Source: Chloroflexota bacterium
GTDB lineage: Bacteria; Chloroflexota; UBA11872; UBA12225; JAJDUF01
Direction: 5' to 3'
NCBI GenBank assembly: GCA_022826725.1
Contig: JAJDUF010000012.1
Location: 1-64,000, forward strand
DNA length: 64,000 nucleotides
The notes beneath the pieces were generated by a model. The model was not told the DNA's origin and made no database searches. It saw nothing but the letters and a program-made list of their open reading frames with translations. Position 1 is the first letter of the stretch. Each line of letters starts with the position of its first letter. The position numbers and the translations under genes were made by a program. Positions 42,820-51,606 of the stretch are shown in pieces.

Positions 42820-42871
42820 CCTACGCCTAGCCCTCAGGGCTAAACGGATGAAGCCGTCGGTAGGTCCGGTC
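42820..42871 (+). other. Hairpin cluster in SpoIID-methyltransferase gap
   Basis: TAGCCCTCAGGGCTA is a 6-bp stem with a 3-base loop, flanked by cctac and gtagg arms with a cggatgaagccg stem. It loosely resembles IS200/IS605-type transposon end structures but no transposase is near. The 42755-43087 gap is otherwise empty apart from the promoter. Confidence 0.3.
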
Positions 42872-42973
42872 CTAATCCGGTTATGTGGTCAATGGGAGGG
42901 GCCATGCGGTCGGAGTGCCGGCCTTGGACGAAAGCGAATCGGTGCTGGACGGGGTTGTGCCGCACACGCTTGG

Positions 42974-43002
42974 TTGGCGGTACGGTGGTAGAGTGGTACA
43001 AT
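42974..43002 (+). promoter_or_regulatory. Sigma70-type promoter for methyltransferase
   Basis: TTGGCG (42974-42979), 17-base spacer, TACAAT (42997-43002). The predicted start is near 43009, leaving an 80-base leader. Confidence 0.55.
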
Positions 43003-43087
43003 GGCTCGGTAAATAGGCTAGGAAACCGTGAGAGACAGCGTGGCTGATGGTATTAGCCGCACGGCACCGTGCCGGGAGGCAAGGACA

Positions 43088-43978
43088 ATGACGGCTGCAG
43101 AGGTAACAACCGGTCCGGCTCGACCAAGCGTTGACGCCTCATTGGACGAGGCGCGGAAGCCGGCACTGCGCGAATACGAAGATTTCGCTAACCTCACCTT
43201 TCAACTTCCAGCGCTCAACCGACTGCTCGATCTCGTGGGGATATCTCCGGAGCAGGACATGGTTGATCTCGGTTGTGGGACCGGCATGGTCACCCGTGCG
43301 CTGCTCGACCGACGAGGGGTGGGCGCCAGTGGCCGGATATATGCGGTGGATCCGGAGCCGGCGATGCTGGAGAAGGCCTCGAAATCGCTGGAGCAGGGGG
43401 CGTCGGCCGCGGTAAATTGGGTGGTCGGCCGCGCTGAGGACCTCGACCGGTTGGTACCGCCGGTTGATCGCGTGTTGTTCTGCAATGCCATCCACCTCGT
43501 TGAAGAGAAGACGAGGGGGTTGCAGGCAATCTTCGAATCGCTCAAACCACAAGGCCGGTTGGCGTTCAACTCGGCCTACACCAAGGACCACCGCCCGCCC
43601 GAATCGGAGTACTTTTACGTCGCCTGGATGCGTCAGGCGCTGCGGGCACTGCGGCAGGATCACCCGGACGTACAGCGCGATCCCTCGGCGCCACGTCCCC
43701 TCGCCGGCACCGACCTGATGTCTCGTGACGAATACCTCGACCTCGCGCGCCAGACGGGCTTTCGCGTGGTGGCTGACGAAGTGGCCCAGGTGGACATGCC
43801 GCTGGAAAGCTGGGTGGACATCAGCGCCTACAGTCGGTTTGTCCGCTCGGTGCTCCCTGGTGTGCCGTTGGAATGGGCGGCTGAGGCGCTGCAAGAGGGC
43901 GCCCGGCGCGCGTTCCGCCGGCTGGGCCTAACGTCGGTGCCGCGGAACTGGTTCCAGGTCGTCCTCGAGCGGCCCTGA
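43088..43978 (+). CDS. SAM-dependent class I methyltransferase
   Basis: A 296-residue Rossmann methyltransferase. Motif I DLGCGTGMVTRALL lies near residue 64, the acidic end of strand 2 is IYAVDPEPAMLE, and motif IV is DRVLFCNAIHLVEE near 137. No substrate can be named. GGGAGGCAAGG before ATG 43088 sets the start; the frame opens at 43028. It is followed by a small zinc-ribbon gene on the other strand. Confidence 0.88.
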   Translation: MTAAEVTTGPARPSVDASLDEARKPALREYEDFANLTFQLPALNRLLDLVGISPEQDMVDLGCGTGMVTRALLDRRGVGASGRIYAVDPEPAMLEKASKSLEQGASAAVNWVVGRAEDLDRLVPPVDRVLFCNAIHLVEEKTRGLQAIFESLKPQGRLAFNSAYTKDHRPPESEYFYVAWMRQALRALRQDHPDVQRDPSAPRPLAGTDLMSRDEYLDLARQTGFRVVADEVAQVDMPLESWVDISAYSRFVRSVLPGVPLEWAAEALQEGARRAFRRLGLTSVPRNWFQVVLERP

Positions 43979-43985
43979 CGAGCGC

Positions 43986-44294
43986 TCACTGCGCCGCGGG
44001 TGGAGTACCTTCCACCGTCGGATCGGCCAGGGCCGGTGCGTCTACCGGCTGGGTCGGAGCAACTTCCGGCAGCTTTAGGAACTCGGCCATCACCACGTAC
44101 AACTGCTGGCGATCCGCGGGCACGGCTACTTGCAGACCATAGTGGTTGATGAGATTCGCCGAGGTCTGGAGCCACTCGGACCAGCACGCGGTGCAGGTGC
44201 GCGCTTGGATGACCTGACCGCGTGCGCCGCCCAACGGCGGTCGCGGTAGCTGCTCACCGGTCTGTCCGCAGCGCGTGCATGTCACCTGCGCCAT
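43986..44294 (-). CDS. YggX-like Fe(2+)-trafficking family protein with zinc ribbon
   Basis: A 102-residue protein. The pattern of CTRCGQTGEQLPRPPLGG, ARTCTACWSEWLQTSANLIN, HYGL and a C-terminal helix YVVMAEFLKLP is that of the YggX/oxidative-damage-protection family (LIN-x-Y, flexible N-terminus). It adds Cys pairs CTRC and CTAC, a likely metal ribbon. Family members protect iron-sulfur clusters. ATG 44294 or 44297 may start it; GGGAG lies 6 or 3 bases upstream, so 44294 fits better. It ends with a Pro/Ala tail. Confidence 0.75.
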   Translation of the reverse strand: MAQVTCTRCGQTGEQLPRPPLGGARGQVIQARTCTACWSEWLQTSANLINHYGLQVAVPADRQQLYVVMAEFLKLPEVAPTQPVDAPALADPTVEGTPPAAQ

Positions 44295-44399
44295 CATCTG
44301 CTCCCTTCACCCGCTGAATCGCCGGACGATTCTACCCCGGTCCAAGTCTAGCAGGATATAGGTGCGGGATGGAGGGGTGGCGCACACTGCTCTGCTCGC

Positions 44400-47099
44400 T
44401 CAAGCGCCAGCGTCAGGGGAGAGGCCGAGTGCCCAATCCACTGCCCGGTCGAAGAGGCGGACCGCCTCGCCGGTACTCCGGCGAAACGTATCGTGATGCC
44501 AGAACCAGAAGACAGTCCGGGCCGGTGCTCGTTGCCCGTTGGACAATTCGGCCCCCGCCTCGGCTACCAAGATCGCATAGTTGCCGCGGAATAGATGCTT
44601 TGCGAGCACCTGCACGCCTGGGCCGCTGGTCTGCCAGGCCACACTGAGCGTATCGGTCCAGCGTGCCACGCGCAGTGGCTGGTCAACCGGTAGCCCGGCA
44701 GTGATCGGATGGTCTATGTCTACAATCCGAATATCGGTTTGCCGAGAACGTGTACCGCCTCGGGGCGACAGCCGCGGGTGCCGCTCCAGCAAGAACGGTT
44801 CCCAGAAGATCAGTGGCGTTGTGGTCTGGGCATAGCGCGCTGCCCCGTCTAGTGCGATGATACTGGAGCTGAGCAAGAGCAGATCGTGGCTCGCGGCGAC
44901 CTGTGTGGGATCAGGCGCGCTGCCATCGCTGGCCTCGATCACGGTGACCATCGCACCTCGCGCCGCCAGATGAGCCACGATGGCGGCATCACCCGGCGTC
45001 AACTCCGCAAGGTGGTCCACTATGAGGGCAATCCGGGTACCTGGCGGCAGTGGTGGTGGTGGCGCTGAGTCCTCCGGCGCCGCGCGTGGTGGGAGCAATT
45101 GCCGAAGCGTCTCCGGGTCGCTCAACTGGCGCAGCCGCTGGGCACTGTCTGCCAGCGAATTCGAGAGCCGTTGCAGCGCTGCTTCCCACCGTGCCACTGC
45201 CACCGCCGGCTCCGGCTCGGGCAGCCAGCGGGCCGCTTCCGCCGCCATGGCGGGACGCAACGCGGCGGCGAGCGCGTCGAGACGTTCGCGCACGGCTGCG
45301 GTGTCCAGCACCCCGGCCAGATGCTGCGCGGCCTGTGCGGCGAAGTAGGCGCGGTACTGCGCGTTTCGCAGCAAGCTGGCGAGCACCTGCCCGAGCAGGG
45401 TGTCACCAGTCACCACACGCTCGAACGTGTGCTCCGTGCCCATGAACGTCGCCTCGGCATCCCAGGCGAAGAACCGCCACCGCTGATCAGCCCCCTCCCG
45501 CGGGCGTGCTATGATCCAGTTCTCCTCCGGCCAGTCCTCGTTCTGCCGCGCCCAGAGGTTCAGCAGGACGTAACTGGTAAAGCTCGCGATATCGAGCTGT
45601 TGTGCCGCCTGCTCGTACCGCGCCACCTCGCTCAGGTCCGCTTCAATCAGCCAACCCGCAAATTCCTCCCAGGCCACGTTCTCAACCGGCCCCTCCCCAG
45701 TGTTGGCAACTACCACGTCCCAGTCGTCATGGTCGAAGTGGGTGGCCAAGAAGGCGTCGTCAATGCGCTCGGTCAGGTTGTACAATCCCCAGTACACCCC
45801 GTTGAGATACACCTCTACCCAGCGCCCCTGCGCCGCTATTTGCCCCATCGCCCCATGCAGGTCTCGGACCAGTTGATCTCGCACATACACGACCTCTGCG
45901 GTGGGACACCATGTAAAGTGACTGCACTGCCAACTGTCCTGGGCCCCCGACCGCAACACTAACCGGTCATACGTCTGGCCCTGACCGGCCAAAGCCGCAC
46001 CACACCTGGCCCTATCCGTGCGGCTTTGGCCAGTCACCGGCTCCGGCCCGAACAGAGGATATTCCAACTCGCGTGGTCCATACTCTCCGCGGAAGTACAA
46101 TCGGAACGATTGTTTAGGAGTATTCCGGCTTATATTCCCGTGGATACGCAGCCCGGCAGCCACACTGAATCCCACGGCCCCCTCCGGCGACAGCCCTTGC
46201 ACCGTGACCGGCCGCTCCCATGCCCGGCCGCGCTGCTGTGCGTTGGCGTAGATGCCGGTCTGCTTGTCCCACAGGTGGGCTGGGTCCGTTGTCAGCGATA
46301 CCACCGGTAGCCCGCGCGTTGCCCCCAGCAGATACGTCACCGTGGTCACGGCGCTCACCGGCACTCCCGCGTCCAAGGCCACCGCCCGCAGCACCGCCGT
46401 CTCCGTTACCGCCAGGGGTGCTGTGTATGCTTGCCCATCTACCGTCGGATCGGCCCCATCCAGCGTGTAGTACACCGTAGCGCTGCCGACCGGTGCCTCC
46501 AGTTGCACCGTCACCGGGCCGGCAAAGCGCCCACTGGCGGGCGTGACTAGCACTTGCGGAGCACCTGGTACTGCTTGCGGGCGAGTCGTATTTGCGGCCC
46601 CGGGGGTGGGGGTGGGGAAAGCCACCCACCGGTTGGAACCCGCCAGCCGTCCCAGCGAGACATCCGTCAACTGCGGGCCGAACGTCACCGTGTCCACCAG
46701 CTGACCATCCGGGCCGAACAGGCCCACGTATTCTCCGGCGCGGTTCAGCCGGAAGCTCGTGTGCCAATCATTCGGTGCCTGGTCCAAGCCGGAGGCCCAG
46801 ACCACCAGAAAGGCGCCTGGTGCCAGGGTGCTGGCCGGCAACGACCACTTGGCCGGCTGGGCGGGATCGTCGGTGAGGGTGTAACCGGCGAGGGAGATGG
46901 GCGTGTCGGTGGGGTTGTGCAACTCGATCCAGTCGGAATAGCTGCCCTGGTCGTCGGCCACGGTGCGCGTATTCGCGGCCTGGACCTCGGTGATGAGGAG
47001 GCCTGGCGTGGTGGCCTGGGCCACCGGCGTGCCGATAGTCAGCGTAACTAGGAGCAGCCCCAGCAACAGGATGCACCTGGGGGAGATCAACGGACGCAT
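44400..47099 (-). CDS. Exported CotH-like protein with lamin-tail domain and C-terminal ThuA-like domain
   Basis: An 899-residue secreted protein. Signal (1-29), lamin-tail domain (about 33-165; ITEVQAANTRTV, SDWIELHNPTDTPISLAGY), a chitobiase/FN3-like Ig domain (about 180-255; VYYTLDGADPT), a CotH kinase-like domain (about 270-610; HGNISRNTPKQSFRLYF, VEVYLNGVYWGLYNLTERID, FAWDAEATF), then a globular domain from RIALIVDHLAEL (about 685) to the end. CotH is a protein kinase of spore coats. A 55-bp palindrome is inserted in frame at about residues 355-373, in a loop. Confidence 0.87.
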   Translation of the reverse strand: MRPLISPRCILLLGLLLVTLTIGTPVAQATTPGLLITEVQAANTRTVADDQGSYSDWIELHNPTDTPISLAGYTLTDDPAQPAKWSLPASTLAPGAFLVVWASGLDQAPNDWHTSFRLNRAGEYVGLFGPDGQLVDTVTFGPQLTDVSLGRLAGSNRWVAFPTPTPGAANTTRPQAVPGAPQVLVTPASGRFAGPVTVQLEAPVGSATVYYTLDGADPTVDGQAYTAPLAVTETAVLRAVALDAGVPVSAVTTVTYLLGATRGLPVVSLTTDPAHLWDKQTGIYANAQQRGRAWERPVTVQGLSPEGAVGFSVAAGLRIHGNISRNTPKQSFRLYFRGEYGPRELEYPLFGPEPVTGQSRTDRARCGAALAGQGQTYDRLVLRSGAQDSWQCSHFTWCPTAEVVYVRDQLVRDLHGAMGQIAAQGRWVEVYLNGVYWGLYNLTERIDDAFLATHFDHDDWDVVVANTGEGPVENVAWEEFAGWLIEADLSEVARYEQAAQQLDIASFTSYVLLNLWARQNEDWPEENWIIARPREGADQRWRFFAWDAEATFMGTEHTFERVVTGDTLLGQVLASLLRNAQYRAYFAAQAAQHLAGVLDTAAVRERLDALAAALRPAMAAEAARWLPEPEPAVAVARWEAALQRLSNSLADSAQRLRQLSDPETLRQLLPPRAAPEDSAPPPPLPPGTRIALIVDHLAELTPGDAAIVAHLAARGAMVTVIEASDGSAPDPTQVAASHDLLLLSSSIIALDGAARYAQTTTPLIFWEPFLLERHPRLSPRGGTRSRQTDIRIVDIDHPITAGLPVDQPLRVARWTDTLSVAWQTSGPGVQVLAKHLFRGNYAILVAEAGAELSNGQRAPARTVFWFWHHDTFRRSTGEAVRLFDRAVDWALGLSPDAGA
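45982..46036 (-). repeat. Family C palindromic element inside a coding sequence
   Basis: Arms TGACCGGCCAAAGCCGCAC and GTGCGGCTTTGGCCAGTCA flank loop CACACCTGGCCCTATCC (reverse complement GGATAGGGCCAGGTGTG). It is 55 bp, as at 29579, and adds about 18 residues to the CotH-like protein without breaking the frame. Confidence 0.85.
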
Positions 47100-47281
47100 C
47101 CGTACACCAGCTTGACCATAGAGTAACCGCAGCTATGTATGGTGAGGAGCGACCCAGAGGCCGCAGGTGCGGAGTTGACGGCCGGCTCATGGGTAATTAG
47201 TAATGATACCGACCGGGGATTACGCTTTGGGTAGGGCTTGTCCTTAGTTAAGGCAAAGCCTGGCTCCTTCGGCCAAGCACC

Positions 47282-47758
47282 TTATCTGCTCGGCTGCTGT
47301 TGCCGGTGGCGGGCGTAGGTGTAGACGATGGCCTGCTGCTCGCCGGTTTCGACCGAGCCGGGCCGCCGGGAGCGCACGTGGGCAATGGCCTCGGCTGGCG
47401 TGTACCCTTGGTGGACTAGATAGCAGGCGATGACTGTGCCGGTGCGTCCTCGACCGGCGGCACAATGGACGGCGATGCCTTCTCCGGCGGCCAGCTTGCG
47501 CTCGATGAACGCAATGGCCGCCTCGATCTGATCCAGCGATGGGGCTGCGAAGTCTTGGACCGGGTAGTGCCGGGCTGCTATGCCGAGCGCGTCGAGCTTT
47601 TCTTGGTCCACGGGCCGCTCGTGCAGCGTCACTAGGGCACGCACGCCGGCCGTATGAAGGGCGCGTAAATGGTCGTCGTCGCGCGGGTAGCTGCTGGCGG
47701 CTAGCTTGCCCTCGATGATCCAATCGTAGCGGCGCGGTCCCAGCCAGCCCATTGCCAT
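47282..47758 (-). CDS. Dual-specificity protein phosphatase family protein
   Basis: A 158-residue phosphatase. The P-loop HCAAGRGRTGT (Cys nucleophile and Arg, near residue 98) is the CX5R signature. The general acid Asp is probably in QDFAAPSLD. It begins with a short MGWLGPRRYDWIIEGKLAASSYP, which resembles tyrosine-phosphatase-like proteins of the DUSP23 type. GGAGGGACC precedes ATG 47758. Substrate unknown. Confidence 0.9.
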   Translation of the reverse strand: MAMGWLGPRRYDWIIEGKLAASSYPRDDDHLRALHTAGVRALVTLHERPVDQEKLDALGIAARHYPVQDFAAPSLDQIEAAIAFIERKLAAGEGIAVHCAAGRGRTGTVIACYLVHQGYTPAEAIAHVRSRRPGSVETGEQQAIVYTYARHRQQQPSR

Positions 47759-47896
47759 CGGTCCCTCCTGACTACCTTACATTAAAGATGCTGCCAGAGA
47801 TGCGTGCCAGCCGTCATTTCGGCGAAAGCCGGAGGGTGGGTTCTTGGTCTGCTACCTCTGGGTCCCTCATAAGCGTCGGTTTTTCGTTGGGAAGTG

Positions 47897-47933
47897 GTTT
47901 GGACCTTACTCCCGGCCCCTCCCCTAGATAGAG
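47897..47933 (+). repeat. Family B repeat, partial
   Basis: gtttggaccttactcccggc then ccctcccctagatag; the right arm is missing. The 47759-48076 gap holds nothing else recognised. Confidence 0.5.
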
Positions 47934-48076
47934 ATTGCCAACTTAATCAGGCGGTGGGCAGCAGGAGGCGGTCACCAGGTATCGCCGTACGATCGCACTC
48001 TTCGGCACGCAGCGGGCCGAAGCAGTGGCACCTCGAGACCTCGACAGGCCGTGCTACCGGCTCGTAGAATCTGGAG

Positions 48077-48427
48077 ATGGGACAACACCGGGCACGCCGT
48101 TGTTTGTCGAGACTCGCCAGTATAGTCGGGGGGGGTGTCGCCGCCCTCGCGCCCATGTCTGCAAGCGCACACTTCGGCATCACGGGCACAGCAGACCTCA
48201 TCATTGACTATGGGCTGCTGGCGCTCATCGGCATCTTGGTTGTCGGCGGTGCTGCCGTGTCCGCGTGGTTGGCCGCCGGATCACCCGACGAAGACGAGGA
48301 TGGTGAGGTCGCCGACTGGGAGCATGGCGAGGCGGTCTCCACCGACGCGCCGGACCTGCCGCCGACCCATTCGACGCACCCCACAGCGCCTGCGGCCGCC
48401 AGCGACCACAACGGGCAATCCCGTTGA
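48077..48427 (+). CDS. Small exported/membrane protein, unknown
   Basis: A 116-residue protein with an N-terminal signal-like stretch (RLASIVGGGVAALAPMSASAH), one further helix (about residues 41-62, IIDYGLLALIGILVVGGAAV) and an acidic, then Pro/Thr-rich tail. No family recognised. The ribosome site is adjacent to ATG 48077 (ggagATG), too close, so the true start may be later. Membrane location is inferred. Confidence 0.55.
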   Translation: MGQHRARRCLSRLASIVGGGVAALAPMSASAHFGITGTADLIIDYGLLALIGILVVGGAAVSAWLAAGSPDEDEDGEVADWEHGEAVSTDAPDLPPTHSTHPTAPAAASDHNGQSR

Positions 48428-48621
48428 GCCGGCCGCCACCCTAGCCCGCCTCCGGAGCCAACTCCAGGGGAGGGAAGAGACCGTCCTCCGCCCCGCCGGG
48501 GGCCATAGGGGGACCGGAATGACGGAATGGCGGCATATCAACGCAGTACCCGCTCTGGATACCTTGACACGTAGCGAGCCGCCAGAGTAGACTCTACGCT
48601 AATAGCTACTATACGAAACGG

Positions 48622-48640
48622 TGTTGCTTCTTACGCAACA
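48622..48640. promoter_or_regulatory. Inverted repeat, likely IclR operator
   Basis: TGTTGC-N7-GCAACA, perfect 6-bp arms, 18 bases before the IclR start. A good candidate for autoregulation; no other gene starts near it. Confidence 0.5.
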
Positions 48641-48657
48641 ATGCGCCTGGTGCAAGG

Positions 48658-49635
48658 GTGGACCTGACGGTGCAAACCGACACAGCTTCCGGCGGAACTG
48701 CCGAAGTCGAAGCTCCGCCGCGACGGAGCCCTTCCGGCAGTATTCAGTCCGTCGAGCGAGCAATGCTCCTGCTCAAGGAATTCGGCCTCAGTGGGCCGGA
48801 GCTTGGCGTGACCGAGGCCAGTAGGCGGCTCGGCCTGCACAAGAGCACGGTCTCGCGGCTGCTCGGCACGCTCGAACGTGGCGGCTTCGTCGAGCAGGTC
48901 TCCGATACGCGGCGCTACCGGCTCGGTCTCCAGCTCGCCTCCCTCGCCGGGCTGGCGGTCACGCAGCTCGATCTCAGCTCGGCCGCGCGGCCCTATCTCG
49001 TCAACCTCGCGGAACAGTCCGAGGAAACGGCTACGCTGTCGGTCCTCGACGGGGATGAAGCCGTCAACATAGACCAGGTCGCCGGACCGCATCCTGTCAA
49101 GGACCTCGGCTGGATCGGGCGCCGCTTGCCGCTCCATGCCTCCGCCGGCGGTAAGCCGCTGCTGGCGTCGTTACCAGCGGAGCAGCTTGAGCGGTGGCTA
49201 CGGCAGCCACTCCCGGCTTACACCGAGCGGACGGTAGTCTCGCCGGAGCAGTTGCGACGCGAGCTGCAAGAGATGCTCGCCCGCGGCTACGTCATCGTCG
49301 CCGAGGAATACGAGCCGGGCCTCACCGCCGTGGGGGCGCCGGTCTACGACTATCACCGGGAGATCGTCGCCAGCATCACCATCTCGGGACCAACCTTCCG
49401 CCTGCACCCGGTTCAACTGGAAAAGGCGGCGCGATTGGTCAAGGACACCGCCGAGCAGATCTCTGCCCGGCTGGGCTATACGCCTCGCCAAGCGGGCGAG
49501 CACAAGGACGACCATCCGCGTCCGCGCGTCCAAGCCCGGACCGCACGGCACTGGGGCACCGGACAGCAGGCTGTCCAACACGTCGGCGCGACTGGCATCG
49601 CAGCCAGTCCGGCGAATGGGGAGACCAAAGGCTGA
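48658..49635 (+). CDS. IclR family transcriptional regulator
   Basis: A 325-residue regulator. The winged HTH (about 27-85; GVTEASRRLGLHKSTVSRLL) is followed by the IclR effector domain (about 100-270; WIGRRLPLHASAGGKPLLAS, YVIVAEEYEPGLTAVGAPVYD). A 55-residue charged tail beyond the domain is unusual. The start is GTG 48658, or GTG 48670. The TGTTGC/GCAACA palindrome lies just upstream. It precedes korA by 75 bp on the same strand, so it may regulate the oxidoreductase genes; that link is inferred. Confidence 0.9.
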   Translation: MDLTVQTDTASGGTAEVEAPPRRSPSGSIQSVERAMLLLKEFGLSGPELGVTEASRRLGLHKSTVSRLLGTLERGGFVEQVSDTRRYRLGLQLASLAGLAVTQLDLSSAARPYLVNLAEQSEETATLSVLDGDEAVNIDQVAGPHPVKDLGWIGRRLPLHASAGGKPLLASLPAEQLERWLRQPLPAYTERTVVSPEQLRRELQEMLARGYVIVAEEYEPGLTAVGAPVYDYHREIVASITISGPTFRLHPVQLEKAARLVKDTAEQISARLGYTPRQAGEHKDDHPRPRVQARTARHWGTGQQAVQHVGATGIAASPANGETKG

Positions 49636-49710
49636 ACACCAATTGGCGCGGGCCGCATCATCGCACTGACGACCCGCAGCACACCGTTCATCGAGGAGGA
49701 GCGCAAGAAC

Positions 49711-51606
49711 ATGAGTGGGGCACAGACCGACGACGCCGGGGGCGTCCGACGAAGCGATCTTGTCATTCGCTTCGCCGGCGAGGCCGGCGAGGGGATCAAA
49801 AGCCCGGGCGAGCTTATCATTCAGGCTGCCGCCAGGGCCGGGTATCGTATCATCACCGACTTCTCACCACCGGCCGAAATCAAGGGTGGCGTTTCATTCT
49901 TTCAGATACGTCTCAGCACCCATCCGATCTATACCCGCGGCGACGCCCCCGACGTGCTGCTGGCCTTCAACCAGGAGGCCTACGACGCCTACATCGCCGA
50001 GCTGCGCGACGGCGGCATGTTGATCTATGATCCCGACCGCGTGACCCTCGACCCGGGCCAGGCGAGCCACTTCCAAACGCTGGCCTTCCCCATGGGCAGC
50101 ATCGCGGCCAAAGAGCTACGGATGCCCATTGTCAAGAACGTGGTTGCCGTTGGGGGGATGGCGACACTGTTCGGGCTGGAGACGGATCACCTCAAGCAGG
50201 TCATCCGCAAGCTGTGGCTACGGAAGGGTGAGGCGGTCGTCGAGACGAACTACAAGGCCCTCGACGCCGGCATCGCCTATGTACACGAGCAAGTCAACGG
50301 GACCGCGCCGTTTGTCCTCGCGCCGGCTGCGGAGCAGCAGAACACCATCCACGTCTCCGGTAACCAGGCCACGGGCCTCGGCGCGATTGCCGGTGGCGTG
50401 CAGTTCTTTGCCGGTTACCCGATCACCCCCGCTTCCGACGTGATGGAGTACCTGGCGGCCTGGCTGCCCCAGCAGGGCGGACACGTCGTCCAAGCCGAGG
50501 ACGAGATCGCTGCGGTCAACATGCTGCTCGGGGCTTCCTATGCCGGGGCACGTGCGATGACCACGACCAGCGGCCCCGGCCTCTCGCTGATGGTCGAGGC
50601 GCTGGGGCTGGCGACGATGGCCGAGTTGCCGGCCGTCATCGTGGACGCGCAGCGTGTCGGGCCTTCGACCGGTATGCCTACCCGCCACGAGCAAGCCGAC
50701 CTCAACCTCACCGCGCTCGGTGGGCACGGCGAGGTCCCGCGCATCGTGCTGGCGGCCACCTCGGTCGAGGATTGCTTCTGGCTCGCTATCGAGGCGTTCA
50801 ACCTGAGCGAGAAGTACCAAATGCCCGTCATCCTGATGACCGATACCGTCGTCGCGGTCCGCACGGAGAGTATCGAGCGCCCCGACCTGTCGCGGGTGAA
50901 GCTCACCGAGCGCGAAACCTGGTCGGCCAACGGCGCCAACGGCCAAGCGACCGATCAGATTCCGCTGCCGGAGGAGCTAGACGACAGCGGCTATTTGCCT
51001 TACAAGCTTACCGACTCCGGCGTATCGCCTATGTCGCTACCGGGCACGCCGGGCGGGCAGTACGTGGCGATGGGCTTGGAGCACAACGAGAAGGGCCGTG
51101 GCCGGTGGGATCAGCAAACTCACATGCTGATGACGCAGAAACGCTTCCGGAAGATGGAACGTTCCGTCACCGACGCTCCGGAGCCGGTGCGCTACGGTGA
51201 CCCGGCGGCGGACGTAGGGATCGTGACCTGGGGGTCCACGGCCGGCACGGCCATCGAGGCGCTGGATCGTCTGGCGAGTGCCGGCGTCCAGGCCGACTTG
51301 CTGGTCCCGCGCATGGTCTACCCACTTCCGCACCCTCAGGTGGCGGACTTCATGGCCGAAAAGCGAATTGTCATCGTGCCAGAGGTGAACTACAGCGGGC
51401 AGTTTGCCAACCTGTTGCTCGCCCAGTTCCCCCGTCACATCCACCGCATCAACGTCTATCGCGGACAGCCCATGCGCGTGGATTTCCTCGTGGACCAGAT
51501 CAAAGACATCATCGCAGCGGCGCACAATGGGGCGGCCGAGTCGGCCGTGCCACCCGCCGTGGGGGCGCCGCATGCTGCGCCCGAACAGGAGGTACAGCGT
51601 GTCTAG
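49711..51606 (+). CDS. korA: 2-oxoacid:ferredoxin oxidoreductase, fused gamma-alpha subunit
   Basis: A 631-residue KorA-type subunit. Residues 15-190 are the gamma domain (FAGEAGEGIKSPGELI). The rest is the alpha/pyrimidine part, with GNQATGLGAIAGGVQFFAGYPITP near 225 and EDEIAAVNMLLGASYAGARA near 268. With KorB it converts 2-oxoglutarate (or another 2-oxoacid) and CoA to acyl-CoA, CO2 and reduced ferredoxin. GAGGAGG precedes ATG 49711. It overlaps korB by 8 bases. The substrate is not proven by sequence. Confidence 0.93.
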   Translation: MSGAQTDDAGGVRRSDLVIRFAGEAGEGIKSPGELIIQAAARAGYRIITDFSPPAEIKGGVSFFQIRLSTHPIYTRGDAPDVLLAFNQEAYDAYIAELRDGGMLIYDPDRVTLDPGQASHFQTLAFPMGSIAAKELRMPIVKNVVAVGGMATLFGLETDHLKQVIRKLWLRKGEAVVETNYKALDAGIAYVHEQVNGTAPFVLAPAAEQQNTIHVSGNQATGLGAIAGGVQFFAGYPITPASDVMEYLAAWLPQQGGHVVQAEDEIAAVNMLLGASYAGARAMTTTSGPGLSLMVEALGLATMAELPAVIVDAQRVGPSTGMPTRHEQADLNLTALGGHGEVPRIVLAATSVEDCFWLAIEAFNLSEKYQMPVILMTDTVVAVRTESIERPDLSRVKLTERETWSANGANGQATDQIPLPEELDDSGYLPYKLTDSGVSPMSLPGTPGGQYVAMGLEHNEKGRGRWDQQTHMLMTQKRFRKMERSVTDAPEPVRYGDPAADVGIVTWGSTAGTAIEALDRLASAGVQADLLVPRMVYPLPHPQVADFMAEKRIVIVPEVNYSGQFANLLLAQFPRHIHRINVYRGQPMRVDFLVDQIKDIIAAAHNGAAESAVPPAVGAPHAAPEQEVQRV

